This document shows, piece by piece, positions 15,859-25,027 of a DNA stretch of 64,000 bases. How positions within the stretch are numbered: position 1 is the stretch's first letter; each line of letters starts with the position of its first letter. The position numbers and the translations under genes are program-made. The DNA is from Hippea alviniae EP5-r (GTDB lineage: Bacteria; Campylobacterota_A; Desulfurellia; Desulfurellales; Hippeaceae). Under the pieces are notes generated by a model, which saw nothing but the letters and a program-made list of their open reading frames with translations, was not told where the DNA came from and ran no database searches. The stretch lies in assembly GCF_000420385.1 (NCBI RefSeq), contig NZ_ATUV01000002.1, positions 389,600 through 453,599 of the forward strand, read 5' to 3'.

Positions 15859-18800
15859 ATGGCTTACGAGCTTATCTATTACGGCAACGGCCCTATAATG
15901 AACGACATCATTGCAGGCGTAACTTATGTCCTTAACAGTAGCGATTACGGCACCCTTTTGCAACTTACCATGACTCTTGCTGGTCTTTTGCTCGTAGTCG
16001 GTTATCACAGAAGCAGTGCAGCTGGGTCTCACGGTGGGTTAAGTTTAACGATGGGAGTTCTTTTAGTTGCAACGCTTTACTATGGAGCGTATTCACCCAA
16101 AGTGGATGTGGTGGTTTACGACCCTATCAATCACTTCAATAGTTCCGTTAGAAATGTCCCAATAGGTGCTGCTCTTGTTATATGGACTTCAAATAAACTT
16201 ACTAACGGTTTTGCTAAGCTCTTTGATGAGGCGTTTACATCTTCGGGTTTCCCCGATGAGTTTACCTACGAGCAGACGGGCGGAACGCCATCTGCGATTC
16301 TAACCGTCACGGCTTTGGGCAATGTGTATCCTTCAACTGCGTATTTGTTGGTTTCCGTTGAAAATTACTTGAAAGACTGTTGGCTCGTGGCGTCAAGGTT
16401 AGGAAAGGTTAATTACCAGGACATTTTCACATCTTCAGACATACTCTCTACTCTCAAAGAGGCTGCAGATGCTTTAGGACCAGCATGGACTACGAACTAT
16501 TACGATTCTACTCACCCAACGGGAATAAATGTGACCTGTTCGGAAGATTATAACTTAATTTCCACTGCTGTTCAGAATGATGCTTCCTTAACAGGTGGAG
16601 CTATGCAAGCATTTGCCAACATGTTAAAGCAACTTGGAATTGCTGGGATTTCAACCACTGCAGAGGCTGGTAATCTGCTTCAGGCAGCTGCGAGTTTTGA
16701 AGTTGGTGCAGGGCTTTCTGCTCAGAGTCTCATTGCTCAAGCAATGTTAGTGAATGCTGCAAACCCAAATTTATTACGATTTGCAGATTCTTACGGTTTA
16801 CCTGCGGCGAGCTTGAATTCTGCTATAACCGAATCCGCTTTACAGACCACTTCAACTATGGCTACTTCCTACGCCTTAGCAAGCGTTTTCCTGCCCATGA
16901 GCTTTCTCGTGGTTCAGAGCTTTATAATCGCTCTGTTGCCGCTTATCTTTGCCATGATGTTTATTCCTGGTTTAACCAAGAGATACGGCACTATGGCTTT
17001 CAACCTATTGATGTGGATTGCCTTCTGGGGACCTGTTGCAAGCGTGATAAACTTCATAGTGCAAGATTACGCTAAATACTCCCTCCAGAAAGGCACGGCA
17101 GGCTTAATAACATTCCAAACTATGCCTTTCATCGTTGCTCACGGGCAGACCCTCATGGCCGTGGCGGGTTACATCATGTTTTCTGTGCCTGTGATTGCCT
17201 TTGCTCTTGCTTCGGGAAGCGCCTACGCCCTTACAAGCATGGTTAGTGGAGTAACTGGTCTCTCTGCCGCTGCCGCAAGGGCTGCATCTCAGAAAATCTC
17301 AACGGACGAGGGAGCTCAGGCGCAGCTGCAGAGTGGTGTGAGGATGAGAGAAGCGGGGACATTGGAAAAAGAAGAGGGTCTTGGTGGTGCAGCAGAAACA
17401 TACCTGGCACAAGGCGATTTTATGTCTGCTCAATCTGCTGCAAAACACATGGCAATCATGATGGGCTGGAAGAAGATGGTGACTGGTTCAGCTGCAAACA
17501 TGGTTGAGAGCATAAGCAGAGGCGCAGCGATGGGGATTGAGGGAGCGGCAACGGCTGGCGCTTTGGAAGGCCAAAGCGCTCTTGGCTCTATAATGGGAAC
17601 CTACAATGCCTATAAACAAGCCGTTGCAAATGGTTATCATGGCAGTTTTGCCCAGTGGGTTGGAGAACAAAGCAAATACAGAGGAACGGCTGCATTTCAG
17701 GAAGCTCAGGCAATGCAAGAAATGGCAAACAAATACTTTGGTGGCGATTTAAACAAAGAGATGAGTTTCCTGCAGGAGATGGCAGCTGTCCAGAGAGTTG
17801 GCGGTGCTATAGGTGAAAAAGAGTTTCTTCGTGTAGCAAGTAGATATGGGTTGTCGCCTGTTCAAGCTGAAGCCCTATTGCATGACTTCCATAAACAGGC
17901 AATTCTGGGTCAGATTTTCGCTGACATAGAGGGAATAGCCAAAACTGGCGCCAGAGATGGGGTATCTTATTATAAGACTATGAGATACGCTCCTAATATT
18001 GCTGCTTACGAAAGAGGCAAAGCTGGGGAGCAACTGATAGAAGAAAAAGGTGTGCCATACATTGCCCGTGCCGTCGCAAACGAGTATATGTATGACATGA
18101 ATAGACAATTCAACCTTGCTCCAACGCCAGCTCAGGCTGGAGAAAAAGGTGCAAGAGACGCACAATTGGAGTGGCATAAATACGAAGAAACCAAAGCCAT
18201 TTCTCCAAAACTGCAGGCAGCTTTGGAAACCGCTGGCAATCTCTGGGGCAGAATACTTGCACCGCAGGTGGATGCGGCTTTGGCCACTGATTCTCAGAAA
18301 ATTGTAGATAGCTACGGGCATACCTTTGCCAGTTACTTAAAAGGTGCTGAGACGCCTGATGGCATGCGTGCAAGAGCAATGGTGGCAGCAGGCGGAGTGG
18401 TGGATAGTTTGAACAAGTTTGTGTCGGCGTCGGTGAAGGAGTCGTTGAAGAGCGAGCAAGGAAAGCAGGCGTTGGCGCAGTTTGTGGTTTCTGGCGGTCT
18501 TAAACTGGGATTAAATCTTGATAAACTGACTGGTGGTATTATAAAGTTGAATCCTGAGGCAGGTTTCAATAAACAGAATATAGAAAAGGCTATGGCTGCA
18601 CTTAATTCTTCAAGAGGTTTCGAAGCTGCCACTAATGTCATGAGAGAAATTCTTACCCGCTCTTTTACGCAAATGAACCTGCAGGACCCTGACCAGGCAT
18701 TTGCAAGAGAACACGAAGTTGCCCAGTCTTTGATGCATGGGGACATACAAGGTGTAGCAAAAGCACTTAATATTGACTTACAAAACTACCATAAGGACTT

Positions 18801-18942
18801 CCAACATAATCAAAACAACCTTAATAACGACTTAAATAATATCGACAGGAGCAAAGAGCCTACGGTTTTTGGGACACCTGTGAGCGAGATAACGAGAGTT
18901 GACGGAGCAAAGGATAGGGAAAAAGATGTGAAATTCCCTTAA
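15859..18942 (+). CDS. TraG N-terminal-like conjugative transfer membrane protein
   Basis: 1027 residues, start ATG 15859 after AGAGGGGG. The N-terminal half has hydrophobic segments (LTMTLAGLLLVVGY, SLTMGVLLVATLYYG, a pair near residues 345-375, others near 385-460). This fits the TraG-N family, which stabilises mating pairs in F-like type IV secretion. The second half is soluble, Ala/Gln-rich and helical. The gene is intact although no relaxase, coupling ATPase or other T4SS core gene is present, so it is probably a remnant of a larger transfer region. A terminator follows. Confidence 0.8.
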   Translation: MAYELIYYGNGPIMNDIIAGVTYVLNSSDYGTLLQLTMTLAGLLLVVGYHRSSAAGSHGGLSLTMGVLLVATLYYGAYSPKVDVVVYDPINHFNSSVRNVPIGAALVIWTSNKLTNGFAKLFDEAFTSSGFPDEFTYEQTGGTPSAILTVTALGNVYPSTAYLLVSVENYLKDCWLVASRLGKVNYQDIFTSSDILSTLKEAADALGPAWTTNYYDSTHPTGINVTCSEDYNLISTAVQNDASLTGGAMQAFANMLKQLGIAGISTTAEAGNLLQAAASFEVGAGLSAQSLIAQAMLVNAANPNLLRFADSYGLPAASLNSAITESALQTTSTMATSYALASVFLPMSFLVVQSFIIALLPLIFAMMFIPGLTKRYGTMAFNLLMWIAFWGPVASVINFIVQDYAKYSLQKGTAGLITFQTMPFIVAHGQTLMAVAGYIMFSVPVIAFALASGSAYALTSMVSGVTGLSAAAARAASQKISTDEGAQAQLQSGVRMREAGTLEKEEGLGGAAETYLAQGDFMSAQSAAKHMAIMMGWKKMVTGSAANMVESISRGAAMGIEGAATAGALEGQSALGSIMGTYNAYKQAVANGYHGSFAQWVGEQSKYRGTAAFQEAQAMQEMANKYFGGDLNKEMSFLQEMAAVQRVGGAIGEKEFLRVASRYGLSPVQAEALLHDFHKQAILGQIFADIEGIAKTGARDGVSYYKTMRYAPNIAAYERGKAGEQLIEEKGVPYIARAVANEYMYDMNRQFNLAPTPAQAGEKGARDAQLEWHKYEETKAISPKLQAALETAGNLWGRILAPQVDAALATDSQKIVDSYGHTFASYLKGAETPDGMRARAMVAAGGVVDSLNKFVSASVKESLKSEQGKQALAQFVVSGGLKLGLNLDKLTGGIIKLNPEAGFNKQNIEKAMAALNSSRGFEAATNVMREILTRSFTQMNLQDPDQAFAREHEVAQSLMHGDIQGVAKALNIDLQNYHKDFQHNQNNLNNDLNNIDRSKEPTVFGTPVSEITRVDGAKDREKDVKFP

Positions 18943-18952
18943 AACAAAAAAA

Positions 18953-18978
18953 AGCGGGGCATTGCCCCGCTGGGTTTT
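18953..18978 (+). terminator. Intrinsic terminator after traG
   Basis: AGCGGGGC-ATT-GCCCCGCT (18953-18971) is followed by GGGTTTTATCTT; an A-run precedes it, so it may act in both directions. Confidence 0.8.
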
Positions 18979-19006
18979 ATCTTATTTATTTTATTATACT
19001 TTTCTG

Positions 19007-19225
19007 TTAAAATTTTGTTGTATCATCAATGTAAGTGCAACTTGAAAAAGTTGCATGGCCAGTTGAGTGTTTAATTGTATGAGTATTATCATCATAGAAC
19101 ATATTGTTGAATGACTTTGTTTTTGATTTTAGCCCTTCCTTATCCCCCGTTGCTTTATAATAAGCGAATTTCAGTCCTATTATAACCACTGCCAGCACCA
19201 CAAAAGTAATCGTGAAAGCATCCAT
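19007..19225 (-). CDS. Small membrane protein (72 aa)
   Basis: ATG 19225 follows AGGAGGT on the minus strand. One transmembrane helix (ITFVVLAVVIIGLKFAYY) is followed by a hydrophilic tail. It is convergent with traG across the terminator. No family is recognised; candidates are a surface or entry-exclusion-like protein or a small toxin. Confidence 0.6.
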   Translation of the reverse strand: MDAFTITFVVLAVVIIGLKFAYYKATGDKEGLKSKTKSFNNMFYDDNTHTIKHSTGHATFSSCTYIDDTTKF

Positions 19226-19338
19226 CGCACACCTCCTACTTTTGCTCCTATTTTAATTCTTAACCCCAAAAAGGGGAAAAGTCAAGATTTTTGAGACCGA
19301 AAGGCGGGGAAAGTCTTGACAATACGGGGGAAATTAAG

Positions 19339-20799
19339 TGTCCCCGCAAAATGATAATGTCCCCTTTATACAGAATAAGAATGTCCCTTATCATCGTTAG
19401 ATGATAAGAATCAATTCTTATTATTTATCTTCTCTCTAATTGGTATCATCCAATCAGGGAGGTATTATGGAAGGACATTATCTTATGAGCAAAAAAGAGA
19501 CAGAAAGACTGAAGTATCTCGGTATGGTATCTCAAGGAGTGATTAGCTTAAAACAGGCAAGTATACTTATGGGTATAAGTTATAGGCATTCAAAAAGGAT
19601 TGCAAAAAGATTTAAGGAAGAAGGAGAAAAAGGTCTGATACACAGATTAAGAGGTAAAACATCAAAGAGAAAAACAGATGATTTTATAAGGAATAAGATA
19701 TGTTCTCTTTATAGTGAGTTGTATCCAGATTTCTCCATAGCTTTATTTCTTGAGAAACTATCATCTATTCACAATATCAATATAAGCAGAGAAACTCTAA
19801 GAACGATTCTAAAGGATGAAGGTTTGTATAAGACAAAAAGAAAGAAAAAGAGCAAATCCGTTCATCTTTTCAGAGAAAGAAAACACCACAAAGGAGAGCT
19901 AATCCAGATAGACGGCTCAACCCATAGATGGTTAGAAGACAGATATGATAAAAAACTAACCCTTATGGGATACATAGACGACGCAACAGGTGAGATATTC
20001 GCAAGATTCTATGATTACGAAGGAGTATATCCCTTTTTAAATTCATTAATAGAGTTTACAAAGACATACGGTTTACCAAAAAGCATATATACAGATAGAC
20101 ATTCAACCTACAAAACAACAAACCGAAGAACAGCTTGAGAATAAAAAACCGAAAACTCAAGTTGAAAGAATACTTGAAAGGTTAAATGTAAAGCTTATTC
20201 ATGCCTATTCTCCACAGGCAAAGGGGGCAAAGGGAAGGATAGAAAGATTATTTAAAACTCTGCAAGATAGGTTGATTAAAGAGATGAGATTGGAAGATAT
20301 TAAAACCAAACAAGAAGCAAACCGCTTCTTAGAAGAATACCTGCCAATATTCAACAAGCGGTTTGCAAAACCACCAAAATCCAATCTATCGTATTTTAAA
20401 CCGTTAAGCAAAGATTTTGATTATGAGTGGGAGTTTGCTTTAGAGTCAACAAGAACAATAAACAACAACTATACGATAAAATACAACTCTAAACTATTCC
20501 AGATAGAAGATATCCATTCCGTAAGAAGAAAACAGAAGGTTTTAATCAAAGAATCAATCCACAAAAACATAAGAGTCTTTTACAAAGAGAAAGAGCTCAA
20601 GATAAGGGAAATAGAAAAAGATAAAAAAATAGAAAAGAGTAAAACAAAGAAAGCAGAAAATCTGCTTTCTTTGTTCCTTGGAGAATGCTTCTTATTCTAT
20701 TTCTTCTTTGTCTATGTCTATGAGTAAAACATAAAAAAATAAGAAAAGGGACATTTCTATTTTGTCAAAAGGAGGGGACATTTTTAAATTGCGTTGACA
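19339..20799 (+). mobile_element. ISNCY/IS1202-like insertion sequence
   Basis: Imperfect terminal inverted repeats begin TGTCCCCGCAAAATGATAAT on the left and, reversed, TGTCAACGCAATTTAAAAAT on the right; both contain two AATGTCCC blocks. Flanks carry a near-identical direct repeat (left TACGGGGGAAATTAAG, right TACGGGGAAATTAAG), taken as a target duplication of about 15-22 bases. The single transposase gene is frameshifted. A second partial copy of the end lies at 2293-2440. Confidence 0.85.
19467..20727 (+). pseudogene. ISNCY-family DDE transposase, frameshifted
   Basis: Start ATG 19467 after GGGAGGT. An N-terminal helix-turn-helix (ISLKQASILMGISYRHSKRI) is followed by the DDE domain with the family block QIDGSTHRWLED ... 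LMGYIDDATGEI. The first frame ends at 20138. Near 20113 the protein continues in the +1 frame (QVERILERLNVKLIHAYSPQ, GRIERLFKTLQ with the catalytic Glu) to 20727. The family is usually encoded in one frame, so this is most likely a mutation, though programmed shifting cannot be ruled out. Confidence 0.85.
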
Positions 20800-20814
20800 T
20801 ACGGGGAAATTAAG

Positions 20815-20843
20815 TTGACAATTGAGTGACAATAGAGTATTTT
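20815..20843 (+). promoter_or_regulatory. Promoter of phd/PIN pair
   Basis: TTGACA (20815-20820), 17-base spacer, TATTTT (20838-20843), followed by AAAGGGGGTG before ATG 20869. The IS lies immediately upstream. Confidence 0.65.
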
Positions 20844-20868
20844 AATTTAAAGGAAAGGGGGTGATAGA

Positions 20869-21153
20869 ATGAAATTTATAACCGTAAGAGACCTAAGAAC
20901 ATCACCAGCAAAAATATGGAAAGAATTGCCAGAAGAACAAGAAATGGTAATAACAAACAACGGCAAACCCATAGCTCTTTTAACTCCTATAGGTGATTCA
21001 AACTTAGAAGAAACTCTCTCTTCTATCAGACAGGCAAGAGCAATGAATGCCGTAAAACTTATGCAGCAAATATCACTTAAAAAAGGAAATGATAAAATGA
21101 GCATTGATGAGATAGAAGAAGAGATAAGGAAGGCAAGGCAAGAGAGCAGATGA
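20869..21153 (+). CDS. Phd/YefM-type antitoxin
   Basis: 94 residues. ITVRDLRTSPAKIWKEL and EMVITNNGKPIALLTPI are typical of the Phd/YefM DNA-binding domain, and the tail is acidic and basic. The stop overlaps the PIN gene start (ATGA). It should repress the operon and block the PIN toxin. Confidence 0.87.
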   Translation: MKFITVRDLRTSPAKIWKELPEEQEMVITNNGKPIALLTPIGDSNLEETLSSIRQARAMNAVKLMQQISLKKGNDKMSIDEIEEEIRKARQESR

Positions 21154-21554
21154 GAGTTGTTATAGATACCAATGTCATAGTTTCTGGACTTCTTAATCCC
21201 AACGGTAAACCAGCAGTTGTGATTAATCTTCTCCTTTTGAAGAAAATAAAAGTTCTTTATGACAATAGAATCCTTAAAGAGTATGAGACAGTTCTTTGTA
21301 GAGATAAATTCGGATTTAGTAGGGAGATTGTGATTCCACTTATTGATTTTATCAAAGCAGAAGGAGAGTTTGTCATTACAGAGCCAATAAAAACGACGAT
21401 TCCTGACGAATCAGATAAAAAGTTTCTTGAAGTTGCTATATCAGGCAAAGCTGATTATCTAATAACAGGCAATATTAGAGATTATCCTGCTATAGAGTTT
21501 ATAGTGACGCCAGGGGAATTTTTGAAGAAAAGAGATGAACATGAGAAAATTTAA
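21150..21554 (+). CDS. PIN-domain toxin (COG1569-like)
   Basis: 134 residues. Starts MRVVIDTNVIVSGLLNPNGKP (first Asp), with a middle Glu (LKEYETVL) and late acidic residues (SDKKFLEVAISGKADYLITG, IRDYP), the usual PIN nuclease metal site. Such toxins cleave RNA. It is coupled to the Phd-type antitoxin and intact. Confidence 0.9.
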   Translation: MRVVIDTNVIVSGLLNPNGKPAVVINLLLLKKIKVLYDNRILKEYETVLCRDKFGFSREIVIPLIDFIKAEGEFVITEPIKTTIPDESDKKFLEVAISGKADYLITGNIRDYPAIEFIVTPGEFLKKRDEHEKI

Positions 21555-21711
21555 AAGAAGAAATAGAGTATGTTTTAGGAGAAATAGAAAAAGAAAAAAA
21601 ATAAAAGGTAAAATATAGTTGAATTTGATTAAAAAAGCACTAAAATTATCTTTTTAGAGAAATGGGGGTAAAATGCTGTAAAATATAAAAACGAGATAGA
21701 GAAAGAGGCAG

Positions 21712-22158
21712 ATGAGTTTAAGTAAAAAAGAAGAGGTTGTGAGATATATACTTGAGAGAACTGGCAATATACCTAAGACTAAGTTGGTAAAGTTGCTTTT
21801 TCTTGCAGACAGAAAGTTCTCAAAAGAAAACGAAGGTAACTCAAATATCACGGGTTTTCGTTATATAAGATATTTTTATGGTCCATACACCTCAGAAATA
21901 GAGGATGTTATTGGGTCTTTAAGTATAAAAGGCTTGATTAGATATTTTAGACACATAACTCTTTCTGGAAATGAGGCATATCTCATAGGTAAATCTGATA
22001 AAGAAGTTAGCTTTAAACATCTGAATGAGGATGAGAAAAAAGCTCTTGACGAAATAGTTGAGAACTTTGGAAATAAAAGTCTATCTGAAATACTCGATGA
22101 AGTGTATAGCTTTGACGAGGTAGAAAAGGCAGGATTTGGAGAGGAAATAACAATTTAA
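21712..22158 (+). CDS. Panacea/SocA-like (DUF4065) antitoxin-type protein
   Basis: 148 residues. KTKLVKLLFLADRKF and TGFRYIRYFYGPYTSEIEDVI are the hallmarks of the DUF4065 (SocA/Panacea) domain, which neutralises many unrelated toxins. Preceding bases show GAGGCAG before the ATG at 21712. The stop overlaps the ATG of the next gene (TTTAATGG context), giving an antitoxin-effector layout. The partner is a nuclease-like protein broken by a frameshift. Confidence 0.8.
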   Translation: MSLSKKEEVVRYILERTGNIPKTKLVKLLFLADRKFSKENEGNSNITGFRYIRYFYGPYTSEIEDVIGSLSIKGLIRYFRHITLSGNEAYLIGKSDKEVSFKHLNEDEKKALDEIVENFGNKSLSEILDEVYSFDEVEKAGFGEEITI

Positions 22159-23389
22159 TGGAAAAAGAGATATGCAAGCATGATTTTCCTTGGGATGTAA
22201 ATGCAAATACAGAAGATTTTTTTACTAAGAAAAACAAAGGACAAACTGGTCTTCTCGATGGCCTTTTTGATGGTTTACCTTTTGACTACTTACAATACTT
22301 TTGGGAATTTTTGCATATCTATTATGTGACAAATCGAACTTTAAAAGCAATCTTTTATATCGATTACATAAAAGATGACGAAGGTAAGAAAAAATAGATT
22401 TATACTTTACCCCTGAACATTCAATATATCAGTTAATAAAACCTCGACTCCTTCCAGTTTCTCCAGTAAACAAATTACCAAAAGAGATAAAAGATGCCTA
22501 TTTTTGCTGGTGTCACGAAAATAGTGAGGAAAAAACTAATCATTGCCAGAACGAAAATGTCCAAAGGTTAGAAAAAGAATTAGACCTCATAATAAAATAT
22601 AACTGTCATATTTTGGATGAGGACCCAGTTTCTCTCAAAAAGGAAATTGAAAAAGGAAATAAGAAAGAAAGTAGTTTTGATAAAGTATCTTATTTAATAG
22701 GATTATATAAACTTTTTTCTTGGAATAACCTTAGTGAAGACTTTTTAAATATCTTTAATTCTATTTTTGAACTTACGGAAAACAATATGGAAGAGCGAGA
22801 ATTACCTAAGCAACAACATTCTCTTTTTGAAAGACTGTATAATAAGATAACGGGCTCTTTAATTGCAGAGAAAATAAAAAAGAATGGTGTAAGGGTGGAG
22901 TTTTTTCACAACTTCACCATAAAAGTCCCTGGTCTATTCTTTAATAAAAATAGCATAGAGGTAGATATAGCATTTTGGAATAAAGAGAATTGCAAAATTG
23001 TCTTTATAGAAACCACAGCACACAAGAAAGAGGAAGATGAATGGAAGAACCACTTTACCAAGAAGTCGGCTATATCAAATATACTTTTTCAGCAAGCAAG
23101 AGATAAAGGGTGGAGTGTTAGGTATATATATTTTTACTCTTTTGGCTTCTCATCTGCAGAGAGAGCATTTGGTGTAGAAAATTTCTCTGAGAATGGAACT
23201 CATTTTATTTTTCTTCCTATGTGGAATTTTAAGCAGTATAAATTCTTATTGAATTTTAATGATAAAAATTGGATGAATTATCAAAAACAAAAAAATGAAT
23301 CATCTTTGCATGATAATATAGAAAATGAATTAGAAAATACCCTAAATAAGTTAGTTAATGCTGTATCAAGTTTTCTGGAAAACGGATAA
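22158..23389 (+). pseudogene. Nuclease-like partner of the Panacea gene, one frameshift
   Basis: The first frame (MEKEICKHDFPWD ...) ends at TAG after a run of A near 22390. The next frame continues at once (IDLYFTPEHSIYQL) to 23389, about 410 residues in all. Late in the protein, SIEVDIAFWNKENCKIVFIE followed by TTAHKKE resembles a PD-(D/E)xK nuclease core with the lysine shifted. The following KSAISNILFQQARDKGW helix also fits. Being overlapped by a DUF4065 gene, it would be the toxin. The nuclease call is pattern-based. Confidence 0.6.
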
Positions 23390-23431
23390 GACCGTCTATA
23401 AAGCAAGCATTAAGATTTTCTCGGAGTTAGC

Positions 23432-23638
23432 ATGAAACAATCCAACTCGCTTCCAAAAACCCTTCGTTTCCACTCAGCCATCAACAAAGCTTTCGGTTTG
23501 TGGAAAGACAGGGAATTTGATACGGAAACCTACATAAGGGAAATAAGAAAAGGAAAAAGGCTCGATAAGCTGAGTGCTTCAAAATCTCACCATGAAGATT
23601 TTTTGCCCCAGAAATTTTCAAAAAACTTGCAAAAATAG
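23432..23638 (+). CDS. VapB-like antitoxin, orphan or truncated
   Basis: 68 residues from ATG 23432. The block INKAFGLWKDREFDTETYIREIRKGKRLDKL matches the toxin-binding tail of VapB-type antitoxins. The N-terminal DNA-binding part is short, and the last 20 residues look out of family. No PIN toxin follows (23639-23932 lacks a gene). It is probably a leftover of a vapBC pair. Confidence 0.5.
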   Translation: MKQSNSLPKTLRFHSAINKAFGLWKDREFDTETYIREIRKGKRLDKLSASKSHHEDFLPQKFSKNLQK

Positions 23639-23762
23639 GGGTAAAATTTTACTTCGAAAAGTTTTTGGGGGATTTTTCTGTAACTTTCTTCACACTCAAA
23701 ACTTGGTTGATTTTTCCCAAAAACCGCTTAAAATAGTTAATAGGTTTTTGATAAACCTTAAT

Positions 23763-23880
23763 TCTCTCCTTTTGGAGAGACCCCGTAAGGGGCAAGCCTA
23801 CCATAGGCAAATCTGGAGTATAAAGTATCCGAAGCAAGAAGGTATGTTTTATATTTTAATCCTGCCTTAATTTAGAATCC
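23763..23880 (+). promoter_or_regulatory. Triple-hairpin leader and repeat upstream of the 195-aa gene
   Basis: Three perfect hairpins lie side by side: TCTCTCC-TTTT-GGAGAGA (23763-23780), CCCC-GTAA-GGGG (23781-23792) and GCCTA-CCA-TAGGC (23796-23808). They are followed by a 27-base block (23854-23880) that recurs at 24581-24607 with two mismatches. It probably contains a terminator/attenuator and a control site. Confidence 0.5.
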
Positions 23881-23932
23881 AAATCCTATTCATAAAAAGG
23901 ATAAATCATAAAAAGAGTAGAGGAGGTGTAGT

Positions 23933-24520
23933 ATGATTACAAAGGTAAAAACAGAAAAGTATTTAGGTGCAGTTTTGTTGCCCGAAAATCTTGCAGAACC
24001 CTATGGTAGTATCCTCGCAAAGGCGAAAGAGTTTGAGAAAGTTTGGAGAAATGTTGTTAGAAACGATGACTATCTTTGCTACCTAAACGGCGTAATAGGA
24101 AACTATGTCGCTGACAAAGTTCGCTCAAGCTATTGGGTATCCATACCCTACATAGACCCAGCGATAAGCAACAACTATCCCTGTGTCTATTTAAGTAGAG
24201 AAATTATCAACAAAAAAGGTATAGACGAAAAAGATTTCTTAAAGAATTTAGACAATTGGTTTCAAGAGGCCGTAGAAGAGTTCCTTTTTAGAGATAAGGT
24301 TATACTTATCAACGATACAACACACAGGCACCTATTTATAGTTGTAAAAGCCGTCGTAAAAAGAAAAAGTTACTACATAGACTACAGTCTATATGGGGTG
24401 GAAGCAAAAAGGGTTAAAGAGAAAGTCGAAAAGAACACGAAAGGGGTAAATAATGCTGACATCTGTCAGACTTTGGCTGGAATAGTAAGTAATTTCTTTG
24501 ATGAGATGATAGTAAAGTAG
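23933..24520 (+). CDS. Unknown protein (195 aa)
   Basis: Start ATG 23933 after GAGGAGGTG. A soluble mixed protein without membrane segments; a Cys near residue 87 and VLINDTTHRHLFIVVKAVVK are the only notable parts. No family is recognised. It shares its upstream repeat with the 24665 gene, suggesting common control, and it lies in the non-essential right part of the element. Confidence 0.65.
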   Translation: MITKVKTEKYLGAVLLPENLAEPYGSILAKAKEFEKVWRNVVRNDDYLCYLNGVIGNYVADKVRSSYWVSIPYIDPAISNNYPCVYLSREIINKKGIDEKDFLKNLDNWFQEAVEEFLFRDKVILINDTTHRHLFIVVKAVVKRKSYYIDYSLYGVEAKRVKEKVEKNTKGVNNADICQTLAGIVSNFFDEMIVK

Positions 24521-24580
24521 TTTCCTGCCATAGGCAAGTCTGAAATAATGGTTCTAATTCAAGATATCGTATTGTTGTTA

Positions 24581-24607
24581 TTTTAATCCTACCTTAATTT
24601 AAAATCC
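24581..24607 (+). repeat. Leader repeat, second copy
   Basis: 25 of 27 bases match 23854-23880 (TTTTAATCCTACCTTAATTT and the following AAAATCC). A preceding CCATAGGCAA also matches the first leader. It lies about 60 bases before the 24665 start, as the first copy does before 23933. Confidence 0.6.
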
Positions 24608-24664
24608 CCATATTTTTCATAGAAATAAGAGATAAAAATAAAGTTAAGTTATAGGAGGTGTGCT

Positions 24665-25009
24665 ATGAAGGTAAATGTATGGAATATCTTAAAGGGTCTT
24701 GAGCAAATTATCGAAGTCAAGAAACCCAAAGAGAATTTCAAAAGCAGAAAGGGTTTTGTTGCAAGGTTAGTGTATGACATAGACGGGTATCAACATTTTG
24801 ATTATCGAGCAAGAATTTTTCTGATGGTTAAAGATGGAGAATTTGTATTAAAGCTCCAAAAGCTTAATGGTAATCCAATAAGGGAAGAGCCTTTATGTTG
24901 GTTTATGCCGTCAGATTTTGTGGAAGTTAACTACGAGCAATTCTTTAAAACAGTTATGGATTTTTTATCTGAATTTTCTTTTTATTGTGAAGAGGAAGAA
25001 GCAGCTTAA
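24665..25009 (+). CDS. Unknown protein (114 aa)
   Basis: ATG 24665 follows AGGAGGTG. The N-terminal half is basic, the C-terminus acidic (FYCEEEEAA), and the centre has alternating hydrophobic strands (ARIFLMVKDGEFVLKLQKL). No family is recognised. It is followed after 18 bases by the 149-aa gene with its own AGGAGGTG, so they form one transcription unit ending at the terminator at 25492. Confidence 0.65.
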   Translation: MKVNVWNILKGLEQIIEVKKPKENFKSRKGFVARLVYDIDGYQHFDYRARIFLMVKDGEFVLKLQKLNGNPIREEPLCWFMPSDFVEVNYEQFFKTVMDFLSEFSFYCEEEEAA

Positions 25010-25027
25010 CCCAACAGGAGGTGCAAA

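Noticed and set aside
20100..20140. Programmed frameshift in the IS transposase
   Set aside because: The shift is +1 with no convincing slippery site, and the family is normally encoded in one frame, so a mutation is simpler; kept only as a remote option.
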